In this document: piece by piece, positions 20,086 through 31,280 of the stretch | Layout: every line of letters begins with the position of its first letter | Numbering within the stretch: the first letter of the stretch is position 1 | Assembly (NCBI GenBank): GCA_032717465.1 | Contig: JAVRFU010000130.1 | Coordinates: forward strand, 81,001 to 145,000 | Origin: Coenobita brevimanus | Lineage: Eukaryota; Arthropoda; Malacostraca; Decapoda; Coenobitidae | DNA length: 64,000 bases | Direction of reading: 5' to 3' | Program-made: the position numbers and the translations under genes | The notes under the pieces: model-generated | The model's database searches: none | The model's input: the letters and a program-made list of their open reading frames with translations, nothing else | What the model was told of the DNA's origin: nothing

Positions 20086-22037
20086 CTATCTATCTCTATC
20101 TATTGCCAGACGCCTCAATCCCGTTTGGGGTGGCCACAAACAAATCGCCTCCAAGTCGCCGTCCCCCGCCATTTCACTGCCCTGCTCCCAACTCACACAC
20201 CCCTCTCTCATATACCTCTCCAACCCATTCCTCCATCTCATCCTCGGCCTTCCCCTCCCTCTTCCCCCCTCCACCTCACTCACATACATTCTCTTCGTCA
20301 GTCTTTCACCCTCCATCCTCTCCACATGGCCAAACCACCTCAGTGTGTTCTCATAACGCTTCCTATCACATCCACATCCACAGCACAACGCTCCTTTATA
20401 TCCTCATTCGTCAGCCTGTCTCTCCATGTGACTCCACAGGCTCCTCTTAAATAACTCATTTCCACTGCTCTCACTCTTGACTTGTGTCCTTCCAACAACG
20501 TCCAAGCTTCACTTGCATACGTTAGAGTTGGTATCACAATACTGTCATGTAGTAACTTTTTCACTTCCATGCTCACTTCCCTGTTTCTTATCACTGCTTT
20601 CAAAGAACCAGCAACCTTTCTTCCCTGCTGTACCCTTTCAAGCACTTCACCCTCCAAACCTCCATCCTTACTCATCACACTACCCAAGTACTTAAACGTA
20701 CTCACATTTTCCAATTCCTCACCATCCAACCTCGCTGCACATTCACTGACTTCACCTCTCTCAAAGACCATCACTTTACTCTTCCCTACATTCACCTTTA
20801 GATTCTGTTTCTTACACACTCTCCCAAACTCATCCACCAAGACTTGCAGCTCTCCTTCATCTTCACTCAACAACACAGTATCATCTGCAAACAACAGTAC
20901 AGGGAGTTTCCAAACACTACCCTCTCTCACCAGGGCCACTCCAACATCCACTACCCTACCTTGTACCTCTTTTATTACCCCATCCATGTACAGATTGAAC
21001 AACCATGGGGACATGACACATCCCTGTTTCAAACAAACTTTCAAAGAGAAAAATTCACTTAGTTCACCATCCACACGCACTGCAGCCTTCGCACCATCGT
21101 ACATGCTCTTTACAGCATTCAACAACTTCCCATCTACTCCATATGTTCTTAACACTTTCCACAATCCTTGTCTCTCCACCCTGTCATATGCTTTCTCCAG
21201 ATCCATGAAAGCCGCATACAACTTCTTTCCCTTCTCTAGAAACTTTTCCACTAAAGATCTAAGAATGAATATCTGATCTACACAACCTCTTCCCTTCCTA
21301 AAGCCTCCCTGTTCTTCTCTAACTAATTTCTCTGATCTTTCTCTAACTCTGTCAATAAGTATCCTACCATACACTTTTCCTATTATACTAGGAAGACATA
21401 TGCCCCTATGATTACCACACACTTCTTTTTCCCCTTTTCATTTGTACAAGGGAATAATTATACCTGACTTCCAATCCTCCGGGACTCTACCTTCCTCCCA
21501 GGCCAATCTGCACATCTTCCACATCCATTCTACTACTATCTCTCCCCCATGCTTCAGCATTTCACCACACACTCCATCAATTCCTGGAGCTTTCCCCGAT
21601 TTAACTTTCTTCATTGCTTCCACAACTTCTATCCTACTGATTTTTTCCTGTCTTCTCACCTCCCTCCTCCTCCCAGCCATTCCCCAGCCACTTATACTCG
21701 CATTACTTCCATCCTCTACGTTCAACAATTCCTTAAAGTGTTCTCTCCATCTGCTCACTTTTTCTCCCTTCCCCACTAGTAATCTACCATTTTTATCTTT
21801 CACTCCCCTGCTAACTTCACTTCCACCCAGTCTTACTCTTTTCACCTCTCTCCAGAACATTTTCTTACAGTCCCTCCACTTTACACTCAAATTCCTTCCA
21901 AATTCCTCATCCACTTTCTTCTTACTCTCTCTTACTAATCTTTTCACCTCTCTCTTCCTTTCTACATATAACTCCCTCTTCCCCCTCTCAACTTCTTCCA
22001 CGCCCCTATTTCTCATCCATTCATTGTATGCTTTCAT
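20086..22037 (-). mobile_element. LINE-A, 5'-truncated copy with reverse transcriptase
   Basis: Minus strand. The copy runs from the pre-RT region (ERKREVKRLVRESKKKVDEE) through the whole reverse transcriptase. It includes the NGVCGE-type KAPGIDGVCG block, EEQGGFRKGRGCVDQIF, FMDLEKAYDRV, LKQGCVMSPWLFN and the catalytic LLFADDTVLL. The C-terminal WFGHVERM...RPRMRW tail and the 3' UTR with ATCT tail follow. Two lesions are visible: an in-frame TGA between IIIPLYK and GEKEVCGN near 21435, and a one-base loss in the GSVMRN(T) region near 20350 that shifts the frame. The endonuclease end is absent because the copy stops at about 22037. The protein would nick DNA and prime reverse transcription at the target in the nucleus. 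Confidence 0.92.
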
Positions 22038-22279
22038 CCCAGATGACGATGTAGGTAATTGTAGCTTTGGCCAGGCAACTGAGTTGGTAGGATGTGCTTT
22101 GGGTAACCCAGGGATTCAGGTTCAGACAGGCCCAAAATGGGCACAAAACAGGAGGGTTTGGCTCTTCTGTCAGTGTTCAGGTTTGGAATTTTCATCATTT
22201 TGTTCCCTCTCCAAATAATTGCAGCCAAACCTAGATCTAGGTATAGCATGGTTAAGGATAGCATAAAATTTCCGAGTGC
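22038..22279. other. Spacer between two LINE copies
   Basis: No gene recognised. Confidence 0.3.
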
Positions 22280-23620
22280 TAGTGATATCCATGCTGCTAG
22301 ATCTTTGGCAACTTCCCTATGCAGTCCCCTATCCCTGAGGTCACACTCTTTGACCTCATCCCAGCTCTTCTTTGGTCTGCCTCTCGCAACCCTATCCCCA
22401 ACGTTTACATATCCCCTTCTGCGCCCAGTTGTCAGCTCCTATCCTTTCCACATGTCCAGCCAATCTCAGTCAGCACCTCCTCATCACAACAACACACTCC
22501 AGTCCCATCCTTGCTCTCAACTCTTCCGTCATAAACCTAGCCCCCCAAGGCCTTGCGTTCAAGGACGCACTGCACATCCACCCACTCATTGTCATTTCTG
22601 TATGTTTAAGCCTGCAAATATCCTCTTCCTTTGCTGACCAAGTGTCACTACCATACAGTATTGCACTCCTGGCACATGACACATACAGAGGTCCTTAGCA
22701 CGGAGGGAAAGCTCTCTCAGTGTCAGGAGAGGCAACAGCTCACTGAATTTCTTCCAACAACTCCTCACTCTAGCCACAGAGCTAGCTTCAGCCCCACCTC
22801 CAGCACATAACATGTCTTCCAAATAACAAAACTCTTCCACATACTGGAGAGACTCACCAACAAGGTCAGTCCTTCCATGGCTGACAATCTTCACCTGCTC
22901 TACCCGACACACGGCACACATGAAATCAGCATTATCTTGCAGTCTACCTCTAGTACCACTACATATCTTATGCACTCACTTATCACAGACTGCACAAGAT
23001 GGAATTACTTTCCACGCCCTTGTGGCAGATCTCACATGGCCACTCTCCCTCTTCTTTGACAGTACTGCCACCAGCCCTATACACCATCACTTTAGTAATA
23101 TCTGCATTTACTTTGAGCCCTTGTGTTTCATACCATCTCTGCACTTCCCAAATCTTTCCTCCGCCTTCCTTTCATTCTCTGTAATCAACACCAGATCATT
23201 AGCATACATCATCTCCCACGGGAGTCCATTTCTGAAGTCACATGAGAGGGTTTCAAGTACCGTGATAAACAACAAGGGGCACAAAATTGACCTCTGGTGC
23301 ACACCAGCATTCTTGGAAAACTTGTCACTCAAATTTCCATTCACACTTACCTGGGTGTAAGCACCCACATAAATGGCCATAACCACCCTAACCAGCCACT
23401 CCTTGATCCCAAGCTTTCTCATTGCCCACGTCACCACCTTTCTAGGGACTCTGTCAAAGGTCTTCTCCAAATCAACAAAAACAAAGTACAATTCCCTTTT
23501 TTTTCCTATATATTTTTTCCTGAAACTGTCGAACAATGAATATGGCATCTGTGGTCCCTTTGCCTGACATAAACCCAAACTGTATCTCATCAATATTCAC
23601 ATTTTCTCTTAACATACCTT
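22280..23620 (-). mobile_element. RTE-2 LINE, decayed reverse transcriptase region
   Basis: Minus strand. The 23108-23593 frame has FVDLEKTFDRVPRK, GVHQRSILCPLLFI (normally HQGS.LSPLLF) and MMYANDLVLI, in which the second catalytic Asp of YADD has become Asn. The next frame (22592-22975) has the cysteine stretch, LVGESLQYVEEFCYLEDMLC, GGGAEASSVARVRS and FSELLPLLTLRELSLRAKDL. The 22280-22450 part carries the remains of the C-terminus. At least two frameshifts separate these pieces. With catalytic residues lost, it cannot be active. This is the best preserved member of the family that also left 4575-5320. Confidence 0.85.
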
Positions 23621-24664
23621 TTAGAATTAGGAGAGAGGTTTCATAAGTTGATTGGAAGTAAGGAGACAGCAGGAATATACCATTACTGTTGAGGGGGATG
23701 AATTTGTGTGTAGGCTATGATATAGGAAGCATATCTCAGAATATGGATGTACAAGGTTAATCATATCTTGTATAGTACTTACACTTTCAGATTTGATAGC
23801 TTTTCCTTTTGTAATCTTTACTGAATGATGCAATCAGTTCATGATTACACATTATATAATCTCAGACTTCATCTGTGTCATTGTAGCTGGCTCACCTTGA
23901 CAAATTTTAGTCCTTCTGCTGCTTAGTTCCTGTATCTAAGTGGCAGAATAAGACAGTATTATGGTTTTGCATCCTCCCCATAGATCTTCATTGTGATTTG
24001 CATGATAATCTAGTCTTTATCTCTAGAAACAGCTCAGCATTCAAGGTGGAGAGATGCCAGGTTTTTGTCAGTTTAGGGTGGACATGTAGTCTATATGGTT
24101 TGTCTTTATTGTTTTATGTATTCATTATTATTATTATTATTATTTTTTACTGTGGATCAAATTTAGCGATTCATCTCTTCCGTCTATAAATCGGTACAAC
24201 AGATAGGCTTTCATTCTCAATCTCACAGAAGGTATGACCACTGAGTACTGTACTGTCTTCCTGTGCAGTGTATATTTTGTCATTTGTACTCTCATTATAA
24301 GTTTCATTAAAGAATTTGTATCATATGTTTAGTTTCTGTGTCACTGTGTGTTAAGTTTATGTAATATATGGTTAATCGTTTAAGTCCTGCCGTTGGATAG
24401 CAGTCTAAGTTGCAGTTTTTACTTTCTCCCTTTATATAAGTAGCAACTGCTCTATATTCTTTCCATAGCACTTGTTCATGATTAGCATTAAACTGCAGGC
24501 TTAGGTATTCCAATTAGCTCAGGAAATTTCGAGATATCTCCTCCTAAAGCGACATTAATAGGTACATGAAAATTTAGTTTAGTCTATGCATGTTGTTCAA
24601 TTTCCAATTTTTTGTAACATGTAAAGAAATAAAATACAGTAGAAGTTTTAGCCGCTACCCTTAT
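23621..24664. other. AT-rich unassigned sequence
   Basis: Contains an (ATT)n tract near 24125-24146; no coding signal. Confidence 0.35.
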
Positions 24665-24815
24665 GGGGCCGCGGTAGCATGGTCAGCATGGTGCTGGCTT
24701 CCTAATCAGGAAGACCCGGGTTCAAGTCCCGGTGTGATAGAGGTTTCTTTAAAATGTGGCTGAGGGAAGTTTGCGTAGCAGGCTTTCCTTAAAACCACAA
24801 GGCCCCCATACTTAC
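24665..24815 (+). repeat. tRNA-derived SINE head
   Basis: The segment 24665-24740 resembles a tRNA gene. It has an A-box-like GGTAGCATGGTCAGCATGG, a loop region with TTCCTAATC similar to tRNA-Arg(CCT), and a perfect T-arm CCGGG-TTCAAGT-CCCGG containing the B box. The acceptor stem does not pair and the anticodon stem is imperfect, so it is not a functional tRNA. The following ~75 bp are tRNA-unrelated body, running into a CA-rich tract. This is the structure of a Pol III-transcribed SINE. Confidence 0.65.
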
Positions 24816-25134
24816 ACTTAGCTCACACACACCAAGACACTTACACACACACTACTACATACATACACACACTACTACATACATACACACATCAAGATAC
24901 ACACACAAGACAAGTACACAGCCACCTTCACACAGTAGACACACACACACAGGGTGGGACAGACACACCACAGGCAGACAGAGAGAGGTATATACAAAAC
25001 ACAGGGAGTGAGAGAGGAGGGGGTTTTATTAAAAAGTCCAATTTTGGTATACCTCCCGTGGCAAAATTGATATAGCCCCCCCCTTTAATATTTTTTGGAT
25101 ATTTTCATTTAGTGCCCCCCAGGCCCCAGACCCA
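24816..25134. other. CA-rich low complexity and unassigned sequence
   Basis: ACACAC/ACTACATAC-rich sequence to about 25000, then unassigned. Confidence 0.4.
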
Positions 25135-25988
25135 CTCGGCTGAACCAAATTGTCTGGCGTCAGCTGGAACATGATGCTAGAGTTATGTCGGTCGTGAGGG
25201 GGTTAATGGTGACGGTATTGACACTGTCAGGCTCCTATGACTCACTCAGTCGAATAAAATCGTCTGAGTCAGCTGAAATGGGGTACTAGAGTTGTCCCAA
25301 GCACCAGAGGGTTAAGAATCTTAGTGAGAGGGAGTGACATACTGACCATTCAAGGGTTCCTTTTTATGCGTGTGTGTGTGGAAGGGTGGGGTAAAGGTGA
25401 GGTGGGGTGGGGTAGATTGTAAGCGGGGAGTAACCCAAGGGGGATTTTGGGGGGGACATTACCGGACAGGTCAGGAGTAATTCCTATCTGACCTTACCTG
25501 TGTCGTAGCAGGAAGAGACATGTCCCTTCCTGCTACGACACAGGTAAGGTCAGATAGGAATTACACCTGACCTGTGCGACTTACCTGTGTCGTAGCAGGA
25601 AGGGACATGTCTTCCTGCAACGACACAGGTAAGGTCAGATAGGAATTACACCTGACCTGTCCGGTAATGTCCCCTCCAAAATCCCCCTTGGGTTACTCCC
25701 CGCTTACAATCTACCCCACCCCACCTCACCTTTACCCCACCCTTCCACACACAACACGCATAAAAAGGAACCCTTGAATGGTCAGTATGTCACTCCCTCT
25801 CACTAAGATTCTTAACCCTCTGGTGCTTGGGACAACTCTAGTACCCCATTTCAGCTGACTCAGACGATTTTATTCGACTGAGTCATAGGAGCCTGACAGT
25901 GTCAATACCGTCACCATTAACCCCCTCACGACCGACATAACTCTAGCATCATGTTCCAGCTGACGCCAGACAATTTCGTTCAGCCGAG
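25135..25988. repeat. ~850-bp near-perfect palindrome (fold-back)
   Basis: The left arm starts CTCGGCTGAACCAAATTGTC and the right arm ends with its inverted complement at 25988. The arms are ~425 bp each with a small number of mismatches. The centre is near 25562. The inner parts hold further hairpins around GTGTCGTAGCAGGAAG and its complement (25495-25550 and 25580-25635). The outer ~200 bp of each arm belong to a dispersed repeat (motifs GACTCAGACGATTTTATTC and TAACCCCCTCACGACC). No protein frame lies inside. Confidence 0.92.
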
Positions 25989-26020
25989 ACAGGATCCTAG
26001 GATCCTGAGAGACACTATAA

Positions 26021-26328
26021 CAGCGGTTCCCAACCTGGGAGCCATGGCCCCCAAGGGGGCCATGGGACATTGATTAGGGGGCCATGGGCCTTATTGGTAA
26101 TATAAGATATTATAAGGTATTTGGTCTGGGTAAAACCTGACAGAAATCAAGTATGAAATATACCTTACTGTGCTAGTATAGCCTTAAGTATATTGGGGTA
26201 ATTACCGTTTTCTGCACAATATCAAATATTAAAAATATTTAAATATACGATCTAAGTTATATAGGGGCCATGGAGCTTCTCATAATTTTCTCGGGGGGCC
26301 ACAGGACCAAAAAGGTTGGGAACCACTG
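26021..26328. mobile_element. 308-bp non-autonomous hAT element with perfect 8-bp target duplication
   Basis: The ends are CAGCGGTTCCCAACCTGGG and its imperfect inverse CCAACCxxx...TTGGGAACCACTG, giving ~14-bp terminal inverted repeats with the CAG(C/T)GGTTCCCAACC signature of hAT MITEs. The 8-bp sequence CACTATAA is duplicated exactly at 26013-26020 and 26329-26336. No transposase is present; the interior is AT-rich with a CCATGGCCCCCAAGGGGGCC palindrome near the left end. Confidence 0.93.
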
Positions 26329-26452
26329 CACTATAACATCACAAACAAAATACAAAATGCCTTCCCTCCATCCTGAACGTACTATAATTCATTTACATTA
26401 AGTAAGCTCGTATTTTTGCACCTTATTTCATGTATTTTAGTTAAAAGAAAAA

Positions 26453-27399
26453 AATACTACGAGCCGGTGAATAAAACCAACACTTGTAGACGAAGACTAT
26501 AATTACCAAAAAGTTTCGGTGGACACTGCCACCATCTTCAGTGGTCAAGATAGTGAGAGGGAGTGACATACTGATTATACAAGGGTTCCTTTTTATGCCT
26601 GTGTGTGTGTGGAAGGGTGGGGTAAAGGTGAGGTGGGGTGGGGTAGATTGTAAGCGGGGATTAACCCGAGGGGGATTTTGGGGGGGACATTACCGGACAG
26701 GTCAGGTGTAATTCCTATCTGACCTGTCCGGTAATGCCCCCCCCCAAAAAAATCCCCCTTGGGTTAATCCCCGCTTACAATCTACCCCACCCCACCTCAC
26801 CTTTACCCCACCCTTCCTGCTACGACACAGGTAAGGTCAGATAGGAATTACACCTGACCTGTTCGGTAATGTCCCCCCAAAATCCCCCTTGGGTTAATCC
26901 CCGCTTACAATCTACCCCACCCCACCTCACCTTTACCCCACCCTTCCTGCTACGACGCGGGTAAGGTCAGATAGGAATTACACCTGACCTGTCCGGTAAT
27001 GTCCCCCCCAAAATCCCCCTTGGGTTAATCCCCGCTTACAATCTACCCCACCCCACCTCACCTTTACCCCACCCTTCCTGCTACGACACAGGTAAGGTCA
27101 GATAGGAATTACACCTGACCTGTCCGGTAATGTCCCCCCCAAAATCCCCCTTGGGTTAATCCCCGCTTACAATCTACCCCACCCCACCTCACCTTTACCC
27201 CACCCTTCCACACACACACGCATAAAAAGGAACCCTTGTATAGTCAGTACGTCACTCCCTCTCACTATCTTGACCACTGAAAATGGTGGCAGTGTCCACC
27301 GAAACTGTTTGGTAATTATATTCTTCGTCTACAAGTGTGGGTTTTATTCACCGTCTTTGATTATCATGCAAGAGTGATTCATCCAGCCAATACTACGAG
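26453..27399. mobile_element. Fold-back element with internal 130-bp tandem repeats
   Basis: GGTGAATAAAACC at 26466 and its inverse at 27340-27352 begin ~260-bp inverted arms. Between the arms lie about four direct units of ~130 bp; TACGAC anchors are at 26821, 26951 and 27082. The unit contains TCAGATAGGAATTACACCTG and CCCCGCTTACAATCTACCCC. The direct repeat AATACTACGAG (26453-26463 and 27389-27399) brackets the structure and may be an 11-bp target duplication. It is non-coding. Long inverted arms with a tandem core recall fold-back or Mutator-like non-autonomous elements, but the class is not proven. Confidence 0.75.
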
Positions 27400-27694
27400 C
27401 TCTGTATCTTTTCATAGCCCTTCTTCGTGACTAGCATCGTATTCTAGTTATCTATAGTTACAACTGAGCATTCAAGTTGGAGGGATCACAACTTTAAGCA
27501 ATTACAGTAAACAAACAAACAAAAAGCAAGTGTCGTCCACTTGACCTCTCGTCTTCGCAGGAATGCAGCGGTGGCGCCATCTTGTGCGTGGAATGCGTGA
27601 AGTGCAGGCTCTTGAGTGGAAGGAGCACGGAGCCACGGGAGACTTAATAATATTCGCTAGTCAGCCAGTGTAGAAGCCTGGGACATTTGCCTGA

Positions 27695-27730
<36 letters not shown>

Positions 27731-27944
27731 CAACAAAACCAGTCATATACATAATTCAATATCTTAGTCACTCGATCTGTCCATTCCGCCTCTTCTGTAT
27801 GAGACGCATTTCTGTAAGCTATTTTTTCTAACATGGGAGGTTCGATACGTTTGATTGAGCCTATCCATAAGACTCCTAAAGCTGAGTAAATGCCTCTGAA
27901 AGTTGCAAAATATAAAATATAAAACGTCTATATGATATAAAAAC
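27400..27944. other. Unassigned sequence with (AAT)n at 27700-27726
   Basis: No gene recognised. Confidence 0.35.
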
Positions 27945-28260
27945 CTTTGTTCACCTCCGGGATTCGATATGTGGCGCCTAGACCAAGTGTGACGTCATGT
28001 TTACACTTTGCTTCCTTTAGACGATTTCCTGGAGCTTAAAGAAACCCTCTCGGGATGATGGGACAGACACAATAACCCCTTCAGACAGAGAATGACTTAG
28101 TTACTTTGTTCTAGGTAACCGGACGATTTTATTCAGCTTAGGAGATCCCCTCGTATCTAACCCCTCCAGTACGAAATTTATCTCCAGAGTTGAAGAAAAT
28201 CGTCTGGAGGAAGAAAGATGAAAATGGAAAAAAGTGTTAATGTGGACAATGAGTTAGATA
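27945..28260 (-). repeat. Dispersed repeat T, copy 1 (possible tRNA-derived SINE)
   Basis: Aligns with 28835-29275: the sequences around GGGATTCGATATGTGGCGCC, AAACCCTCTCGGGATGATGG, GATTTTATTCAGCTTAGGA and AGTACGAAATTTATCTC correspond in order. Parts of the family also occur in the palindrome arms (25200-25260) and near 59930-59990. Read on the minus strand, one end resembles a tRNA T-arm. Confidence 0.6.
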
Positions 28261-28261
28261 A

Positions 28262-28660
28262 GACTGGTTTGGTTAAGGTAGGGTAGGGATGGGACGGTTG
28301 TGGCAGGGTGGGGTAGCGTTGGGTCGGTTACGGCCGGGTGGGGTAAGGTTGGGTTAGTTTTGGCAGGACGGCGTAGGATTGGGCCGGTTTTGGCAGGGTG
28401 GGGTAGGACTGGGTCGGTTTTGGCAGGGTGAGGTTAGATTGGGCTGATTATGCCGAGGTAGGGTAGGGATGGGTCGGTTATGGCAGGGTTGAATAGAGGT
28501 GGGTCGATTACGGCAGGCGAGGGTAAGCATGGGTAGGTTATGGTTGCGTTGGGGAGGGTAGGATAGGTTATGGCAGGGTAAGATAGGGCTGGGTGGTGGT
28601 GGGCTGGGTAGGGTAGTGTAGGGCTGGGTAGGCTGAATCAGGGTAGTGTACGGTACAGAA
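28262..28660. repeat. G-rich (GGGTAGGG/GGGTTGGG)n-like tract
   Basis: Degenerate GGGTAGGGT, GGTCGGTTATGGCAGGGT units of ~40 bp. The following Thr/Pro/His-rich minus frame is compositional. Confidence 0.8.
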
Positions 28661-28834
28661 GAGACGTGGGTATAACTGCCGTTTAGTTCCGTCATATCCA
28701 ACGTCTATTTCACTCAGTTATGATACTGTCTCATCAAATTTGGGGCGATCTTCTCTACGATTTTTGTTCTTCTCCGCTTAGTTCAGTCCTTTAGTTCATT
28801 CATGACCCTTGGCTTTCCTTTTTATTTTTTTTTT

Positions 28835-29275
28835 TTATGTGGTGGAGCGCAGGTGCACGAGGCTAGACCACCATAAGTTCAGAATATTTAAAGGTAGGCC
28901 ACCAAGCTACGCCCTGGTAACGTCTACACGTCAAAACATATGTCCACCTCTGGGACTTGAACCGCGGAGCGCTGGACGCAGAGCTCTCGATTTGCGGATG
29001 TCACTTTTACTCTTTGCTAGCTTCTGAAGATATCCTACAGCTTCAGAAAACCCTCTTAGGATGACGGGACAGAATCATTTAATCTTTCAAGCCAAGAACA
29101 ACTTTTTTACATTGTCCTAGCTGACCGCATGATTTTATTCAGCTTAGGATCCCCTGATAGAGATGGGGTTGATGATGGCAGTATTTAACCCTTCCAGTTC
29201 GAAATTTCTCTCTACTGTAGAGGTGAAGAAAATCATCCGAAGGTAGAGAGAAGAAAACAGGAAAAGTAATGTAGT
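28835..29275 (-). repeat. Dispersed repeat T, copy 2 with tRNA-like B box
   Basis: Second copy of repeat T. On the minus strand GCGGTTCAAGTCCCAGAGGT at about 28945-28970 is a good Pol III B-box context, which supports a tRNA-derived SINE origin. It is followed, like copy 1, by a G-rich TAGGG tract. Confidence 0.6.
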
Positions 29276-29400
29276 GGTGAAAGGGCTGTACAGGGGAGGG
29301 GAGGTTAAAGTAGGGTAGAGTTGGGTCGGCAATGGCAGGGTAGGGTAGGGTAGGCTGAGGTAGGCTAGTGTAGGGTTGAGAAGAGTAGGGTAGGGTAAAT
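29276..29400. repeat. (GGGTAGGGTA)n tract
   Basis: Short degenerate TAGGG-rich tract following repeat T copy 2. Confidence 0.75.
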
Positions 29401-29498
29401 TGAACTGAATAAGTATATACAATAAAATCTGGCGATACAACAACCAGGGTCATATGCCGCCGGATGACAACGAGAATAAAAGCACTCGAAAAGATGAA

Positions 29499-29499
<1 letters not shown>

Positions 29500-29551
<52 letters not shown>

Positions 29552-29567
29552 TACACACACACACACA
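29500..29567. repeat. Microsatellite (CA)n
   Basis: About 33 CA repeats with a short ACATACATAC interruption. Confidence 0.97.
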
Positions 29568-29574
29568 AAATACA

Positions 29575-31150
29575 ATTCATAATTAAAACAAGAAAAACAC
29601 TAAAACACTAAGAACACTAAAACCACTGTATACTAAATTTTACACGGTAGTGCAGCTGCCTGCACCAAGCAAAGGTTTCCCCCTCCACCACAACAAGCAT
29701 CCTCTCCAAGTGCCAACAGAAGACTACAATCCCTCTCCTACCCGGTGCTCAGAGAGGTAACGATGGCGCAATTCCCCAACAGTGGACACCATCAGCAAAA
29801 GCCGAAGAGTCAGGGGGACGAAGCATTCCACACAGAAAGTAGGGGGAGAGTCCTCCATTAAAAATCAATGAGAGAACCAGGAATGGCCCATTCGGAGCCA
29901 GCATAAAGCCGTCTCCCACCTGCATTCAGACCTCGGCAAATGAAGGGTCCGTTTACCCACAAATATCACACATTTTGTTGGCCCCCACCGCATCCCACCT
30001 ACTCTGCCAGTGGGAGCAAACAGTGAGTGGTTAGATGAATATCACTGAGCGAGGCAGGGGAGACGTGAGGATGGGCGAGAGGCAGCAGCCTTTGCCAGAG
30101 CGTCAGCATGCTCATTGCCCACAATGGTACAAAACCACAAAGCAGTCCCTAGCAAGCTCAGCCATTTTAAAACACTGTAGACAACAAAAGAGGATTGGAC
30201 GGGAAAACACAAAATGGAGATCGGCAGAGTCGCTAAAAACTGTATAACAAACAGGAGGGAAGCTAAATATCAATTTGACTGCGAGTAAAATAGCAGTAAG
30301 TTCTGCGATAAAAGTAGATACGATGGGGGGAAGACTCCTACCACGAATGAAATCGGGAAATATAACACCCAAGCCTGTCCCCTCACGGGATTTCAATCCA
30401 TCAGTACATACGAGAATCGAGACACTGTGAGAGGAAGCATGTTCTAAAAAAATAGCAAAGAGCCGCCTGTGAGGAAAGAAAGGCCCCTCTCTCAGGAAAG
30501 TAAACACACGGTTGCACCCCTGAGAGGAACCAGGGAGCCATCCTTGGTACACGCACAGGACAAACAAGAAAGGTTGGAACATCCACATCCCCCATGGCAG
30601 CCTTCACCCTGTACCCAAACGGATGTGGATAGCGAGGATACGGCGAGGCAGACACTCCCTCCGGAACAGAGCCAACAAAATCTTCCTGAACTTTAGCAAA
30701 GACGGTGACACTAAGGACACTAGTTTGAGGCACTCCCTCCTCTTGAGGATAAGAGGGAAACAAGGTGGCACCAATACGGAAAAATTCCATAATCAGTAAA
30801 GGCAACCTACCACGCAAACCAAGATGGTGACCTGCAATACCTGGCTTGTGAAACGGTAGGACAACAGCCCCCCGCCAAGAAGCAGGAGTGGACGAATCTC
30901 TCCAAATTCTATTTATAAGACTCAGGAGGAAGGACACTGCTTCATCATCCAGGTACCTCAGCACTGCATGGGGAATATTATCGACTCCGGAGAAGTGTCA
31001 TGACAGGGAAAGGGTAGACCAAAGTTTACAACAAGACAAAGGAATGTTGTAAGTCTCTCCGCCCCCAGAACGGATGTCCAACACCTTAATCTCCTCCACC
31101 TCCCTAAGCCTGGCAAAAACCGAAGAACGAGTATCCCTACAGGAGACCTC
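29575..31150 (-). mobile_element. Jockey-like LINE remnant with reverse transcriptase and RNase H pieces
   Basis: Minus strand. From right to left it reads ETYNIPLS with the following NIPHAVLRYL, FLLSLINRIWRDSSTPASWR then AVVLPFHKPG (palm entry of a non-LTR reverse transcriptase). Next comes FRIGATLFPSYPQEEGVPQT and SVLSVTVFA. The catalytic Y.DD segment is not intact. Further on, a type I RNase H is recognisable: VCTDGLKSREGTGLGVIFP and STFIAELTAILLAV then FSDSADL, followed by a decayed end (EHADALAKAAA). Large deletions have shortened the RT, and several frameshifts occur. The RNase H domain and KPG motif set it apart from the RTE families here and suggest the Jockey/I group. The 3' end abuts the CA microsatellite. 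Confidence 0.8.
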
Positions 31151-31280
31151 AGCGGTAGGATAGGGTAGGGAACGCTAGGGCAGGGTAGGCTGGGGTAGGG
31201 CAGGGTAGGGCAGAGAAAAGTAGGTTAGGATGGGTTGGTTTAGGCTAAAGTAGGACAGAATAGGAGAGGGGTAGAATGTG
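31151..31280. repeat. (GGGTAGGGCA)n-like tract
   Basis: Degenerate TAGGG-rich tract at the 5' side of the Jockey-like remnant. Confidence 0.75.

Noticed and set aside
24665..24740. Functional tRNA-Arg(CCT) gene
   Set aside because: The acceptor stem does not pair and the anticodon stem is broken; the flanking body fits a SINE.
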